NCBI GenBank assembly: GCA_963591145.1
Contig: CAVARE010000066.1
Span: forward strand, 1 to 19,941
Source: RGIG5612 sp963591145
GTDB lineage: Bacteria; Bacillota; Clostridia; Lachnospirales; Lachnospiraceae
DNA: 19,941 bases
Direction: 5' to 3'
Of the stretch, positions 5,585-13,299 are shown one piece after another (the first letter of the stretch is position 1; the number at the start of each line of letters is the position of its first letter). A program made the position numbers and the translations under genes. Below the pieces are notes generated by a model, which saw nothing but the letters and a program-made list of their open reading frames with translations, searched no databases and was not told the origin of the DNA.

Positions 5585-8584
5585 TTATTCCTGTACAGCT
5601 TCAACCTGATAAGCCGTCACCGTCACCTGTCCGTCAGTTCCGAGCAGTCCATACGGGTCATACTCATTAGGCTCATGTACTATAGCATTGTACAGGGTTG
5701 TAGCTACCTGGATGACGATCGTATTGTCACCAGCTGTAACATATGGGCCTATGTCCACGGTTTCCTTCGTCTGGTCGATATCAGGAACCTCTGTTCCATT
5801 AACAATGACACGGTATGTATCGCCCGTCTGACCTACGTTCAGCCATGCGCCATAGCCTTCATTCCAGCCATGTTCCAGTGTAACTGTTCCTGTATATGTT
5901 CCGATGCCGGATACTCCTGCCCATTCTTCGTTGATATCAGCCCACGCCTTAAGCTCAGTTAATTCTACAGGCTCCAGGGTCGTCCACTCGGAGTCTCTCC
6001 AGAACATTGTATCGCCCTCATGGACTGAGTTAATCTCCAGTGTCCAGTTGTCAATAGCTATAGACTCACCTACTGCTGTCTTGGCTGCCGACTTGTCCTG
6101 TGGTGTGAGACCATTTGCCAGAGCCTGTTCATCCGTCAGCATAACTATGAGCTTCACTTCATCCCTGTCGAAATGCATCGGGATGCTGACTCCGCCTTCC
6201 ACATATTCATATTCTGGGAGAGCTTCCAGTTCACCGCTCCATGCATTCATATAATATGGTGTACCCTCGCCCACGATCGTAACTACGGCGTCGATTTCCT
6301 TCATGTCTTCATCTCTATTTACATCAGGATATTCACCATCGCATACATAATTGTACAGGAAATAGTACTCGCCGTATTCATCTGTCTGATGCAATGCCGC
6401 AATGTCTACCTGCGCTTCAGGATTTTCCGAATCCACATATGAAACATCAGCCGCAACACCCAGCTGCGTCAATGCATCAGGAACCTCGTCATATCCTGCC
6501 ACTACCATCACATTATCCAGCTGGCAGGCTGTCTCAAACATTTGCGCGAGTTCCTCATCTGAATGACCATCCTTGACGATATCACTGCGATATGACAGAA
6601 CTGAAGGTACATTTCCTACTATTACCACAGGGAGTCCGGCCTGCGCCAGCTCGCAGATTATCTGAGCCGACTCGAATCCGATATCATCCTGGTTGTTCAG
6701 GATAATCGCCTTGTAGCCAGTATCATCTGCATTAAGAATGCCGTCTGTTACCGTCATGCATGGAAGCTTCAGGATATCTGTATCCACGTAATCATAAGAA
6801 TAGCCGTTGCTCTTCAGTATGCCGCCGTCTTCATATTTGGAGTCGCCGCCATCAGAGCCTGTCTCACCTGACACGAATTTCTCTCTAAAAACAGCAATGT
6901 CTCTCTTGCTTTCCTTCTGCATTACATAGTCAGTTCTGGCGATATAGCTGGTTATTGAGCGGACGATATCCTCATCAGTATTCTGATTCCAGATATTCGA
7001 AACCATTCGTGCCCAAGCGCTGTATCCTGGCCAGTTAATATTAGAATCATTGAATTTCGTATTTGCCGCTACCATGCCGCCTTCTTTGTCGTCATTATCG
7101 CCTGCATAGGATGCGCCATGCAGCATCGGCAGATTGATGCCCGCCGCCCAGGCGCGCTTAATCTTCCACAGAATGTCTTCGTATGTCTGACCGTAGTTGT
7201 TGCGATTTTCAAATCCTGTCTCAATAGAAGCGATACCGGCACCATCAAGGTTATGTACTGCAGCCGCATCCATACTGAGCCCGTCAATATCCGTGCCCTC
7301 ATTTTCAGGGATTGTAACATACAGCGCCGAGCTGATCATGTCAGCCGGTATAGAATTGTAACCAACCTGCGCACGCGTACCCAGACCCAGCGACTCGGCA
7401 AATTCCATAAGCGGAATCAACTGATATTCCTCATACAGCTGCGTCAGCACATCTCTGAAATCATTTCTTACCTGAAGCGTCAGCTCGTCGTCCGTGAAAT
7501 TATATCCAGGTCCGTCTACCTGGTTGTAATACGTGAGATTACCTAATGCCGGCAAATATTCCGCCAGATCGTAGCCTTTTCTGTCAATGAATTCCTGTCT
7601 GAAATTTCGTGTCCAGTGCTTGTCAGCCTTAACTTCTATAGAGTCTGTAAATATATTGCTGATATACAGCTGGTCTGGATTTTCTTCGAATACTTCCGTC
7701 CAGTAATCAATCTGTGCCTGTGTGCCTTCCAGGCTAAAATGATCAACAATATATGGACCTTCCTCAGATTCCGTGAAGCTTCCATTTGAACCTGCTATAG
7801 GCTGCTCAAATGTAAATAATATCTTATAATCGCCATCATCTGGAGCTGTCCAGCTCAGCGTGCTGGCATTCTGGTCATCTTCATTGACCGTAATATTAGG
7901 CATCAGATCAATAATACTGCTCTCGTCCAGGGTCTGCTCATCAATAATCTTATATGCATAAGCAGACATAAGCTTAGTCGTGCCAGCCTTCCTTATAGTG
8001 CGGCGTTCCGGGACAACATCGTCATAGCTCTCACCTGCTGCCACATTCTGCTCGGCAAATGTAATCTCATAAGCGCTGGCAGGATCGTCTGCATCCATAA
8101 CTGACGGCATCTGTATCGGATATGCATCGCCATTATTGATATCGACGATCATACCCAGCTGTGTACATTCATCCACAATAGCACTTACTATGCTGTCCCA
8201 TCGTTCTGTGCCCCACTGTTCCTCGTCGGTCAATGTTTTCGTAGATGTGAAGAATGTCAGCGAGCATACTTCCACTCTTCCATAACCTAATGCAGCAAGA
8301 TTTCTCATATCCTCACGTACTGTATCTTCCTGTGCTGCTGCCCTCGGCAGCCAGTAGCGAATACCAGGCTTGGCCACCGTCGGCGGTGTCATGAATTCAT
8401 CTGCCAAGGTGCTGCCTGTATCAGACGCCTCAGCTGTTACATCTCCAGATGTTTCAGCAGCCTCTTGTGCTGCAGGCGCATTTGCCTCTGCCGCTTCAGG
8501 CGCCGCCCACGCCACCTGCGTTACGCTCAATAAGGCTGTGGCGCAGATCGCACCCGCCTTAATCCATCGTTTATTTTTCTTCAT
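5585..8584 (-). CDS. Secreted GH106-like glycoside hydrolase (putative alpha-L-rhamnosidase)
   Basis: This 999-residue protein begins with a signal peptide (KKNKRWIK, hydrophobic core, cleavage near VAWA at 27), then an Ala/Glu-rich linker to about 60. The catalytic part opens with TPPTVAKPGIRYWLPRAAAQ (66-85) and VREDMRNLAALGYGRVEV (89-106), the entry motif of GH106-type enzymes. RAQVGYNSIPADMISSALYV leads into IPENE (425-429), and ASIETG follows at 452-457; Glu427 or Glu429 and Glu455 are candidates for the catalytic acid and base by analogy with GH106. The C-terminal 150 residues (YTGTVTLEHGWNEGYGAWLN, VDIGPYVTAGDNTIVIQVAT) form a galactose-binding-like jelly roll. Family enzymes release rhamnose from plant polysaccharides such as rhamnogalacturonan. 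GGGGAGA precedes the Met. Rhamnose specificity is inference. Confidence 0.8.
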   Translation of the reverse strand: MKKNKRWIKAGAICATALLSVTQVAWAAPEAAEANAPAAQEAAETSGDVTAEASDTGSTLADEFMTPPTVAKPGIRYWLPRAAAQEDTVREDMRNLAALGYGRVEVCSLTFFTSTKTLTDEEQWGTERWDSIVSAIVDECTQLGMIVDINNGDAYPIQMPSVMDADDPASAYEITFAEQNVAAGESYDDVVPERRTIRKAGTTKLMSAYAYKIIDEQTLDESSIIDLMPNITVNEDDQNASTLSWTAPDDGDYKILFTFEQPIAGSNGSFTESEEGPYIVDHFSLEGTQAQIDYWTEVFEENPDQLYISNIFTDSIEVKADKHWTRNFRQEFIDRKGYDLAEYLPALGNLTYYNQVDGPGYNFTDDELTLQVRNDFRDVLTQLYEEYQLIPLMEFAESLGLGTRAQVGYNSIPADMISSALYVTIPENEGTDIDGLSMDAAAVHNLDGAGIASIETGFENRNNYGQTYEDILWKIKRAWAAGINLPMLHGASYAGDNDDKEGGMVAANTKFNDSNINWPGYSAWARMVSNIWNQNTDEDIVRSITSYIARTDYVMQKESKRDIAVFREKFVSGETGSDGGDSKYEDGGILKSNGYSYDYVDTDILKLPCMTVTDGILNADDTGYKAIILNNQDDIGFESAQIICELAQAGLPVVIVGNVPSVLSYRSDIVKDGHSDEELAQMFETACQLDNVMVVAGYDEVPDALTQLGVAADVSYVDSENPEAQVDIAALHQTDEYGEYYFLYNYVCDGEYPDVNRDEDMKEIDAVVTIVGEGTPYYMNAWSGELEALPEYEYVEGGVSIPMHFDRDEVKLIVMLTDEQALANGLTPQDKSAAKTAVGESIAIDNWTLEINSVHEGDTMFWRDSEWTTLEPVELTELKAWADINEEWAGVSGIGTYTGTVTLEHGWNEGYGAWLNVGQTGDTYRVIVNGTEVPDIDQTKETVDIGPYVTAGDNTIVIQVATTLYNAIVHEPNEYDPYGLLGTDGQVTVTAYQVEAVQE

Positions 8585-8656
8585 ATTCTTCTCCCCTCGT
8601 TAACACGTAATAGAACAGGCCGCACCATATGCATGCGATCCATTCCTTAGTCATTG

Positions 8657-8706
8657 TAACGAAGGCAGTATATATGATTGACTGCAACAACACCGTAACA
8701 GACGAA
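8657..8706 (-). promoter_or_regulatory. Conserved upstream block, copy 1 (GH106)
   Basis: These 50 bases match 14918-14967 at 44 positions, and all six differences are transitions. The block lies 73 to 122 bases before the GH106 start codon. The other copy lies 68 to 117 bases before its gene, so position is conserved too. A likely role is a shared activator site or promoter. Confidence 0.5.
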
Positions 8707-8718
8707 TGTGCTCAGTAT

Positions 8719-8746
8719 AAGAGCCGCTGCTTTCGCAGCGGCTCTT
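8719..8746 (-). terminator. GNRA-loop hairpin downstream of the antitoxin gene
   Basis: A 12-bp perfect stem (AAGAGCCGCTGC and its complement) encloses four bases that read GAAA in the minus-strand RNA, a stable tetraloop closed by C-G. It is closely related to the hairpins at 9515-9546 and 13236-13263. The U-run after it is weak. Confidence 0.6.
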
Positions 8747-8805
8747 GTTGATATGTGGCGTTATATTTCTGCAGCGGTACAGTATAGATGACTTCAAAAC
8801 CTATT

Positions 8806-9078
8806 TCACATAAAATTAATCACTAACTTTTTCCCCAATCCCTCTGCCAGAGCCTGCAGTGTTGCAAGCGTCGGCACACAATTGCCATTCTCTATTCTGC
8901 TTATATTCGACTGTCTTACTCCGCTTTTTTCAGCCAATTCTTTTTGTGTCATATTAGCTGCTATGCGCGCAGCTATAAGTGCCCTTGTAATCTGATATTC
9001 ATTTTCTGTTGAGTCGTATTCTTTTCTAAAATCCGGATCCTGCAAATGTTTTTCCAGACTGTTTCTAAAATCACTCAT
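8806..9078 (-). CDS. higA: XRE-family antitoxin (HigA-like)
   Basis: This 90-residue protein has a helix-turn-helix of the XRE/Cro type in its C-terminal half: ALIAARIAANMTQKELAEKS, then GVRQSNISRIENGNCVPTLA, and TLQALAEGLGKKLVINF. It binds DNA and, as the second gene behind a HigB-like toxin, is expected to neutralise that toxin and repress the operon. I start at the Met at 9076-9078, because AAAGGAA lies eight bases upstream and the other Met six codons earlier lies inside the toxin frame without such a site. The start overlaps the toxin stop by 8 bases (ATGAGTGA), which implies translational coupling. A degraded relative lies at 5065-5160. Confidence 0.9.
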   Translation of the reverse strand: MSDFRNSLEKHLQDPDFRKEYDSTENEYQITRALIAARIAANMTQKELAEKSGVRQSNISRIENGNCVPTLATLQALAEGLGKKLVINFM

Positions 9079-9418
9079 TTTGATGTTTCCTTTCATAATC
9101 CGCTTTTCTCTTCTTGGCTAATTCTATCTCACCTCTCGGTGTCTTTTGTTGTTTTTTCGTAAAACCATTGGTCAAGACCGCTTTATTTCCTACGTAGAAA
9201 AAATATAGAACCCGTTCTATGTTAGTTCCTTTTTTTATTCTGAGTTCAAATATTCCGTCAGTCAGATGCTCTGAATGAGGCATTTTCAATTCTCTGCCAA
9301 ATTCTTCAAGCAATTCCATAGCTCTAAACACTTTTGCTCGCATCTTTATATCCAAGCTGTCCAAATATGGATCTATTGGATTAGAGCCATCATCAAATTT
9401 GTAATATTCAATTTCCAT
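9071..9418 (-). CDS. higB: HigB/RelE-like toxin (Gp49-like family)
   Basis: This 115-residue protein belongs to the phage-derived Gp49-like group of RelE/HigB toxins, ribosome-linked mRNA endonucleases. Diagnostic segments are NPIDPYLDSLDIKMRAKVFR, a helix with LLEEFGRELKMPHSEHLTDG, the core IFELRIKKGTNIERVLYFFY and the C-terminal LTNGFTKKQQKTPRGEIELA with KKRKADYERK. The Arg and Lys residues of the last two segments are those expected to carry catalysis. A TTG frame extension six codons upstream is ignored, because the ATG at 9416-9418 has AAAGGAA nine bases before it. That ribosome site lies inside an 18-base palindrome. The order is toxin first, then the overlapping antitoxin, as in HigBA. 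The pair sits between two secreted hydrolase genes. Confidence 0.88.
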   Translation of the reverse strand: MEIEYYKFDDGSNPIDPYLDSLDIKMRAKVFRAMELLEEFGRELKMPHSEHLTDGIFELRIKKGTNIERVLYFFYVGNKAVLTNGFTKKQQKTPRGEIELAKKRKADYERKHQNE

Positions 9419-9424
9419 GCAAAT

Positions 9425-9442
9425 TATTCCTTTCAAGGAATA
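9425..9442 (-). promoter_or_regulatory. Palindrome overlapping the toxin ribosome site
   Basis: TATTCCTT (9425-9432) and AAGGAATA (9435-9442) form a perfect inverted repeat with a 2-base centre. In the minus-strand RNA the AAAGGAA ribosome site of the toxin lies in this repeat. Read as DNA it could be an operator for the antitoxin. Read as RNA its two-base loop is too tight for the full stem, but a slightly opened hairpin could still mask the ribosome site. Confidence 0.55.
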
Positions 9443-9453
9443 TGTTAGTACAA

Positions 9454-9482
9454 TATTATGGTTTTATCAATATACCTTTTCG
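9454..9482 (-). promoter_or_regulatory. Candidate promoter of the HigBA-like pair
   Basis: The AT-rich 98-base gap upstream of the toxin contains overlapping promoter-like pairs on the minus strand, for example TTGATA followed after 17 bases by TAACAT. More than one choice is possible and exact placement is uncertain. The promoter must lie here, since the hairpin at 9515-9546 separates it from the gene upstream. Confidence 0.3.
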
Positions 9483-9514
9483 AATATTTTGCATTCAATT
9501 TTCTTAATATATCG

Positions 9515-9546
9515 ACAATAGCCGCTGCTTTCGCAGCGGCTATTGT
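9515..9546 (-). terminator. GNRA-loop hairpin downstream of the Sde182-like gene
   Basis: ACAATAGCCGCTGC and its complement form a 14-bp perfect stem with GAAA as loop in the minus-strand RNA. It lies 39 bases past the stop. It belongs to the same hairpin family as 8719-8746 and 13236-13263 and probably ends the transcript. Confidence 0.65.
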
Positions 9547-9584
9547 TGATAAACGTTATATTTTTCAGCAATGTTTTTTTCTAT

Positions 9585-11123
9585 TTATTCCTCTGTTACA
9601 GTCACAATATATTGTGCATACCTTGTAAGGCTCGGTGTTCCATTATCGGAAACTTCAACAATGATATTAAAGTAGTCACCCGGCTGTGCATCCTTCGGAA
9701 TGGTAAATACTGTCTCTGAATCTCCATTCAAGGCTACATCCAGATATGGCAGGAATTCTCCGCTATAGCTGCATGCATCTGTATATACGAACCAGTTATA
9801 TGACAATTCGTCACCATCTGGATCCTCTGCACTAACTGTCAGTTCTACAGACTCCTCTGGAGCTGCCTCTATATCCAACTTTTCACTGCTTACTATCGGC
9901 TGATGATTAGCTTCATCATATTCCATTACACACCAGTCTGCTCTGGCAGCCCAGTCATTATGGAACGCTTCGAGCCAACGATGGGCACTGTAGGATCCAG
10001 AGAGCTTGCCCCTAGCTGGATCATATTCCTTAACCGCTGTACCTTCCTGCATTCTGCCGCCCCATGATCCGTAATTGGTATTCTCAAGTCCACGTAATCC
10101 TACAGGAATCAGATACATAAAGCATCCGCTGTCACCTTCCGAGATAAAATCATACTGTTCTATGCCTATATCGCTGCGAACCTTCACCAGCCATGCAAAA
10201 TCTTCATCCAATGTGCTCAGGTCTCCCATATAATTATCTTCTTGACCATCTCCCATCAAATAATATTTGCTCATAAGTGCGCCATGATTGAATTTAATAT
10301 TCTCAGTCAGCCAATCGCCTTTAAACAGGTACTGATATTTGAGCGGTGCATTTGCCGGCGTTGCATATACATATGCCTCATAAAGGCAATACAGTCTGCC
10401 CATATCCGGCCAATGTTCCTGAATATAAACAGGGTATGCATTATCCTGTTCGCCATAAGAAATCAGCGTTGTCTTGGAGCAGATCTCATTATAGATGTCT
10501 TCCCACTCATCTGTGTCTTTATATTCCTCTTCAATGCTCATCAGGGCACGTCCAATAGTATTGGTTCCGCCCCATGCCTGAAGGTATAATGGTCTCGGAT
10601 CATCCTTCAAAATCACTTCTTTTATCAGATTTGACCCTTCTGTTTCTTCTCTCATGTCACCAGGGAAAATAATATTTCCTTCAGCAACTACAGCCAACAG
10701 ATCTTCAGGAGAAGAATATCTTGAATCATGTTTCAGCAAATTCGGATAGACCTCAGCATATTCATTTGCGATAAGTTCACTAATCCACGGAGTATCCATT
10801 CCTCCGCTGGAAGTCATATCCTTGTAATTTTTATCCTCCGCATAGCTCTCAATCGCTTCTCCTACAGTATGCTCGCCGTCGCCTATAAAATGAAGTGTCG
10901 AGGACGATGACACGATTGCCTCGATTTCGAAATCATTTGCATAAAGCAATATATGCATCAGGGAATCCATATCGTCTATCTCCAGATCAGTTGAAATAAC
11001 TGTTCTGATTCTCGAATAATCATAGTCATTGGCCTCTGACTCTGATGGCTCCCCAGCCATCACCATTCCCGCTGTAGAAATAATCATTGAGACCGCGAGA
11101 ATAATTGATAACACCTTTTTCAT
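9585..11123 (-). CDS. Secreted Sde182-type nucleoside-hydrolase-like protein (DUF1593)
   Basis: This 512-residue protein has a signal peptide (cleavage near VMA at 21-23). The N-terminal domain (about 36-330) resembles DUF1593, first noted in the cellulose-binding protein Sde182. IRTVISTDLEIDDMDSLMHI (39-58) carries the Asp-rich cluster D46, D50, D51 and D53 related to nucleoside hydrolases. LYANDFEIEAIVSSSSTLHF, RPLYLQAWGGTNTIGRALMS and NYGSWGGRM are also typical of that domain. A C-terminal domain (about 415-510) with VSAEDPDGDELSYNW and GDYFNIIVEVSDNGTPSLTR matches the Sde182 C-terminal beta-sandwich. Members are secreted and occur in polysaccharide-degradation loci; the reaction is not established. 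A good GGGAGG ribosome site precedes the Met. The gap to the esterase gene upstream is 97 bases with no terminator seen, so the two may be cotranscribed. Confidence 0.85.
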   Translation of the reverse strand: MKKVLSIILAVSMIISTAGMVMAGEPSESEANDYDYSRIRTVISTDLEIDDMDSLMHILLYANDFEIEAIVSSSSTLHFIGDGEHTVGEAIESYAEDKNYKDMTSSGGMDTPWISELIANEYAEVYPNLLKHDSRYSSPEDLLAVVAEGNIIFPGDMREETEGSNLIKEVILKDDPRPLYLQAWGGTNTIGRALMSIEEEYKDTDEWEDIYNEICSKTTLISYGEQDNAYPVYIQEHWPDMGRLYCLYEAYVYATPANAPLKYQYLFKGDWLTENIKFNHGALMSKYYLMGDGQEDNYMGDLSTLDEDFAWLVKVRSDIGIEQYDFISEGDSGCFMYLIPVGLRGLENTNYGSWGGRMQEGTAVKEYDPARGKLSGSYSAHRWLEAFHNDWAARADWCVMEYDEANHQPIVSSEKLDIEAAPEESVELTVSAEDPDGDELSYNWFVYTDACSYSGEFLPYLDVALNGDSETVFTIPKDAQPGDYFNIIVEVSDNGTPSLTRYAQYIVTVTEE

Positions 11124-11220
11124 AAATGCCTCCCATCATTAATTGATTATTATTAGGGCAAACCTCACTCAACAATGTGAAGTCTGTCCCTTAACTTAAT
11201 GCCGCTGATTCAATGAATTT

Positions 11221-13017
11221 TTAATTATTTGCTGTAGAATGTCCCAGATTCTCCTGCATGAATTCATCTGCCTGTACCGGCCAGTCCTTGCAGCCTTCTG
11301 CCGCTGTAGATGACTGACCTACGCCAAAGCCGTGCTTAGCACCCTCTACTATATAGAGTTCTGCCGGAACTCTGTCCTTAACAGAATCATATGTAATCTG
11401 TGCATTTTCAACCGGAACCATGTCATCTGAGTCACCGTGTGTAATATAGAATGCCGGTAAATTTGTATTCTCTTCAGTTACTGGTGTTGAGCCCGAACCG
11501 TAAACTATCATCGCAACATCCAGATCTGAGCTAACCTGGTCGATATCATCTGCTACATAGCCTGAAACACCTGTATCTGCCGGTGTTAAACTTCCATAAT
11601 TATAATTTACAGCCTGAAGAATAGTGCCGCCGCCGCCAGAAAATCCTGCTGCAGCTATCATATCCTGGCCGCCCCAGCCTTCCTGTTCTGCATAATATCT
11701 GACAAGTCTTACTGCGCGCTGCATATCCATGCCTATGTCTTCCTGAGAAAATGGTGCCACACGTCTCTGCAACAGGAAGCAGTTATATCCCATCTCCTGG
11801 AAACAAGGAACTGCCGCATAACCCTCTGCAGGATTGCTTCTTGACGTGAATCCTCCACCTGATACTAAGATGATATTACCTTTCGCCTGAGTCGGATCAT
11901 CAAGCAGACATTTGATAAGCACAGGTCCCTGGCCATATCCGTCCATCTCGCTCTCATCAAGAGCATCCTCTGTCAGATCTGCCTCTTCGCCATCAACTAT
12001 CGGTCCAACATTTGCTGTATACCATTCATATCCATTTGCATTATCTTCTGCATCGAATCCCCACAGGAACCATGCACCATCTTCTATTGATGTATGCTGA
12101 ACCAGACTTGCCTGAGCCTCAACAACCTTCTGAGCATCTTCATAAGACTGTGATCTCTTAAACTGGCGGCTATAAACGCTGGAATATTCATCATAAGACT
12201 CCTCTGTAAACAAGAGTTCAAATGCCTGGATTATTCTATAATTTCTGGTCATCAGTTTAATGTATTCATCCTCTGATGCATCTGCAGGAATCTCCCAGAG
12301 ATAGTTGCTGATATCCTGAACAACGCCATCAATTTCTGTCTCATCTTCTGCTGCCTTATCATCAGCTGAAGTCTGTGCGTCAGCTGGTGCTGCTGCAGCT
12401 GCTTCCCATGCGTTCTCGCTGGCCATGGCATCGTCCCACATCTGCTGTGCATCACCTGATACGAAGCCTGTGAGATCATAATCTACAGTAACTACACCAT
12501 CAGCTACTGTTCCTTCCAGGATCTGATCTTCATCGAAGCATTCGAATGTAATGTAAAACGCGCTGAAGTCATCGTTGGTTGATACGGTGATTTCTGCCTC
12601 GCCAAAGCCGTATGCTCCGTCAAATACCTTGGTCTGAGTATATCCAGTTTCTGCATCTGCTGCCTGCTCACCAGCTTCTGCTCCATCGCCTTCCCATGCG
12701 TTCTCGCTGGCCATAGCATCGTCCCACATCTGCTGTGCATCACCTGATACGAAGCCTGTGAGATCATAATCTACAGTAACTATACCATCAGCAACCGTTC
12801 CTTCCAGAATCTGGTCTTCATCGAAGCATTCGAATGTGATATAGAATGCACTGAGATCGTCGTTAGTTGATACAGTTATCTCAGCCTCACCGAATCCATA
12901 GGACCCGTCAAATACCTTGGTTTGTGTGTAGCCTTCTGGAACATCACTGGCCATCGTGAAACCTGCAGCTGTTAACGTCATCGCTGCAGTAAGTGTCAAT
13001 GCAATTATTTTTTTCAT
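11221..13017 (-). CDS. Secreted alpha/beta-hydrolase esterase with two tandem novel domains
   Basis: This 598-residue protein starts at the Met at 13015-13017, which has GGAGG five bases upstream; the longer reading frame crosses the promoter. A signal peptide (1-23) is followed by two copies of an ~80-residue acidic domain, GYTQTKVFDGSYGFGEAEIT onward, at about 29-108 and 125-205, differing by only three residues. After an Ala/Asp linker and a helical region (about 230-350) comes an alpha/beta hydrolase. NIILVSGGGF (381-390) is the oxyanion strand, GFSGGGG (458-464) has nucleophile Ser460, HGDSDDMVP (527-535) carries the acid and KHGFG has His562. Such secreted enzymes remove acetyl or other acyl groups from plant polysaccharides; the substrate is unproved. 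It shares its signal peptide and domain with the gene at 13300. Confidence 0.82.
   Translation of the reverse strand: MKKIIALTLTAAMTLTAAGFTMASDVPEGYTQTKVFDGSYGFGEAEITVSTNDDLSAFYITFECFDEDQILEGTVADGIVTVDYDLTGFVSGDAQQMWDDAMASENAWEGDGAEAGEQAADAETGYTQTKVFDGAYGFGEAEITVSTNDDFSAFYITFECFDEDQILEGTVADGVVTVDYDLTGFVSGDAQQMWDDAMASENAWEAAAAAPADAQTSADDKAAEDETEIDGVVQDISNYLWEIPADASEDEYIKLMTRNYRIIQAFELLFTEESYDEYSSVYSRQFKRSQSYEDAQKVVEAQASLVQHTSIEDGAWFLWGFDAEDNANGYEWYTANVGPIVDGEEADLTEDALDESEMDGYGQGPVLIKCLLDDPTQAKGNIILVSGGGFTSRSNPAEGYAAVPCFQEMGYNCFLLQRRVAPFSQEDIGMDMQRAVRLVRYYAEQEGWGGQDMIAAAGFSGGGGTILQAVNYNYGSLTPADTGVSGYVADDIDQVSSDLDVAMIVYGSGSTPVTEENTNLPAFYITHGDSDDMVPVENAQITYDSVKDRVPAELYIVEGAKHGFGVGQSSTAAEGCKDWPVQADEFMQENLGHSTANN
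12406..12945 (-). repeat. Tandem duplication of the ~80-residue domain inside the esterase gene
   Basis: Two copies of about 240 bases lie in the coding sequence, 288 bases (96 codons) apart. Over 12402-12494 and 12690-12782 the copies differ at one of 93 bases, while the other half differs at many, mainly synonymous, sites. A third copy lies at 14520-14780 in the neighbouring gene. Confidence 0.85.
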
Positions 13018-13041
13018 AAATACCTCCACCTTTTCATTATG

Positions 13042-13064
13042 AATTTGCACACTTTGTGCAAATT
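13042..13064 (-). promoter_or_regulatory. 23-base palindromic operator at the esterase start site
   Basis: AATTTGCACA (13042-13051) and TGTGCAAATT (13055-13064) are perfect 10-base arms around CTT. On the minus strand it begins two bases after a TACAAT -10 element, so it covers the expected transcription start. This is a typical position for a dimeric repressor; the protein that binds is unknown. Confidence 0.65.
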
Positions 13065-13065
13065 T

Positions 13066-13093
13066 ATTGTAACATGCATAAACTTTCGCACAA
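13066..13093 (-). promoter_or_regulatory. Candidate promoter of the esterase gene
   Basis: On the minus strand TTGTGC is followed after 16 bases by TACAAT (about 13066-13071). The -35 matches at four of six positions. It lies directly before the palindrome, giving a leader of about 45 bases to the start codon. Confidence 0.45.
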
Positions 13094-13235
13094 TGCAACA
13101 AACCCTCACAGTTCCTCGTCTCAGCTACAATTTCATCTTAATTTTTTTCTTTTAAGGAATTTTTATAAGATTATATGGTGGTTCTTATGCAATATAATAT
13201 GATCATCAGTTTAAACACATTGGTTTAACGTCGAA

Positions 13236-13263
13236 GAAAGCCGCTGCTTTCGCAACGGCTTTC
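13236..13263 (-). terminator. GNRA-loop hairpin downstream of the second esterase
   Basis: GGAAAGCCGTTGC and GCAGCGGCTTTC pair around GAAA in the minus-strand RNA and end in TTTCTTC. One pair is a U-G wobble on this strand but a C-A mismatch on the other, which supports minus-strand use. It lies about 37 bases past the stop. Confidence 0.65.
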
Positions 13264-13299
13264 CTCAATATACGTTATATTTTTCAGCAATGTTTTTCT

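Larger units (their letters stand above)
8585..8805. other. Upstream region of the GH106 gene
   Basis: This 220-base interval holds a block shared with the upstream region of the esterase gene at 13300 (8657-8706) and the 3-prime hairpin of the antitoxin gene (8719-8746). The minus-strand reading contains no well-spaced sigma-A promoter that I could settle on. Confidence 0.5.
13018..13299. other. Regulatory interval between the two esterase genes
   Basis: This 282-base gap holds, from left to right, the ribosome site, a 23-base palindrome, a candidate promoter, an AT-rich stretch with no other clear feature, and the hairpin and conserved 3-prime tail of the gene ending at 13300. A partial match to the upstream block of the GH106 gene lies at 13094-13111. 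Confidence 0.55.

Noticed and set aside
8719..13263. Repeated GCCGCTGC hairpins as a possible CRISPR or REP array
   Set aside because: The three hairpins lie at gene ends, kilobases apart, without regular spacing or spacers. They fit terminators.
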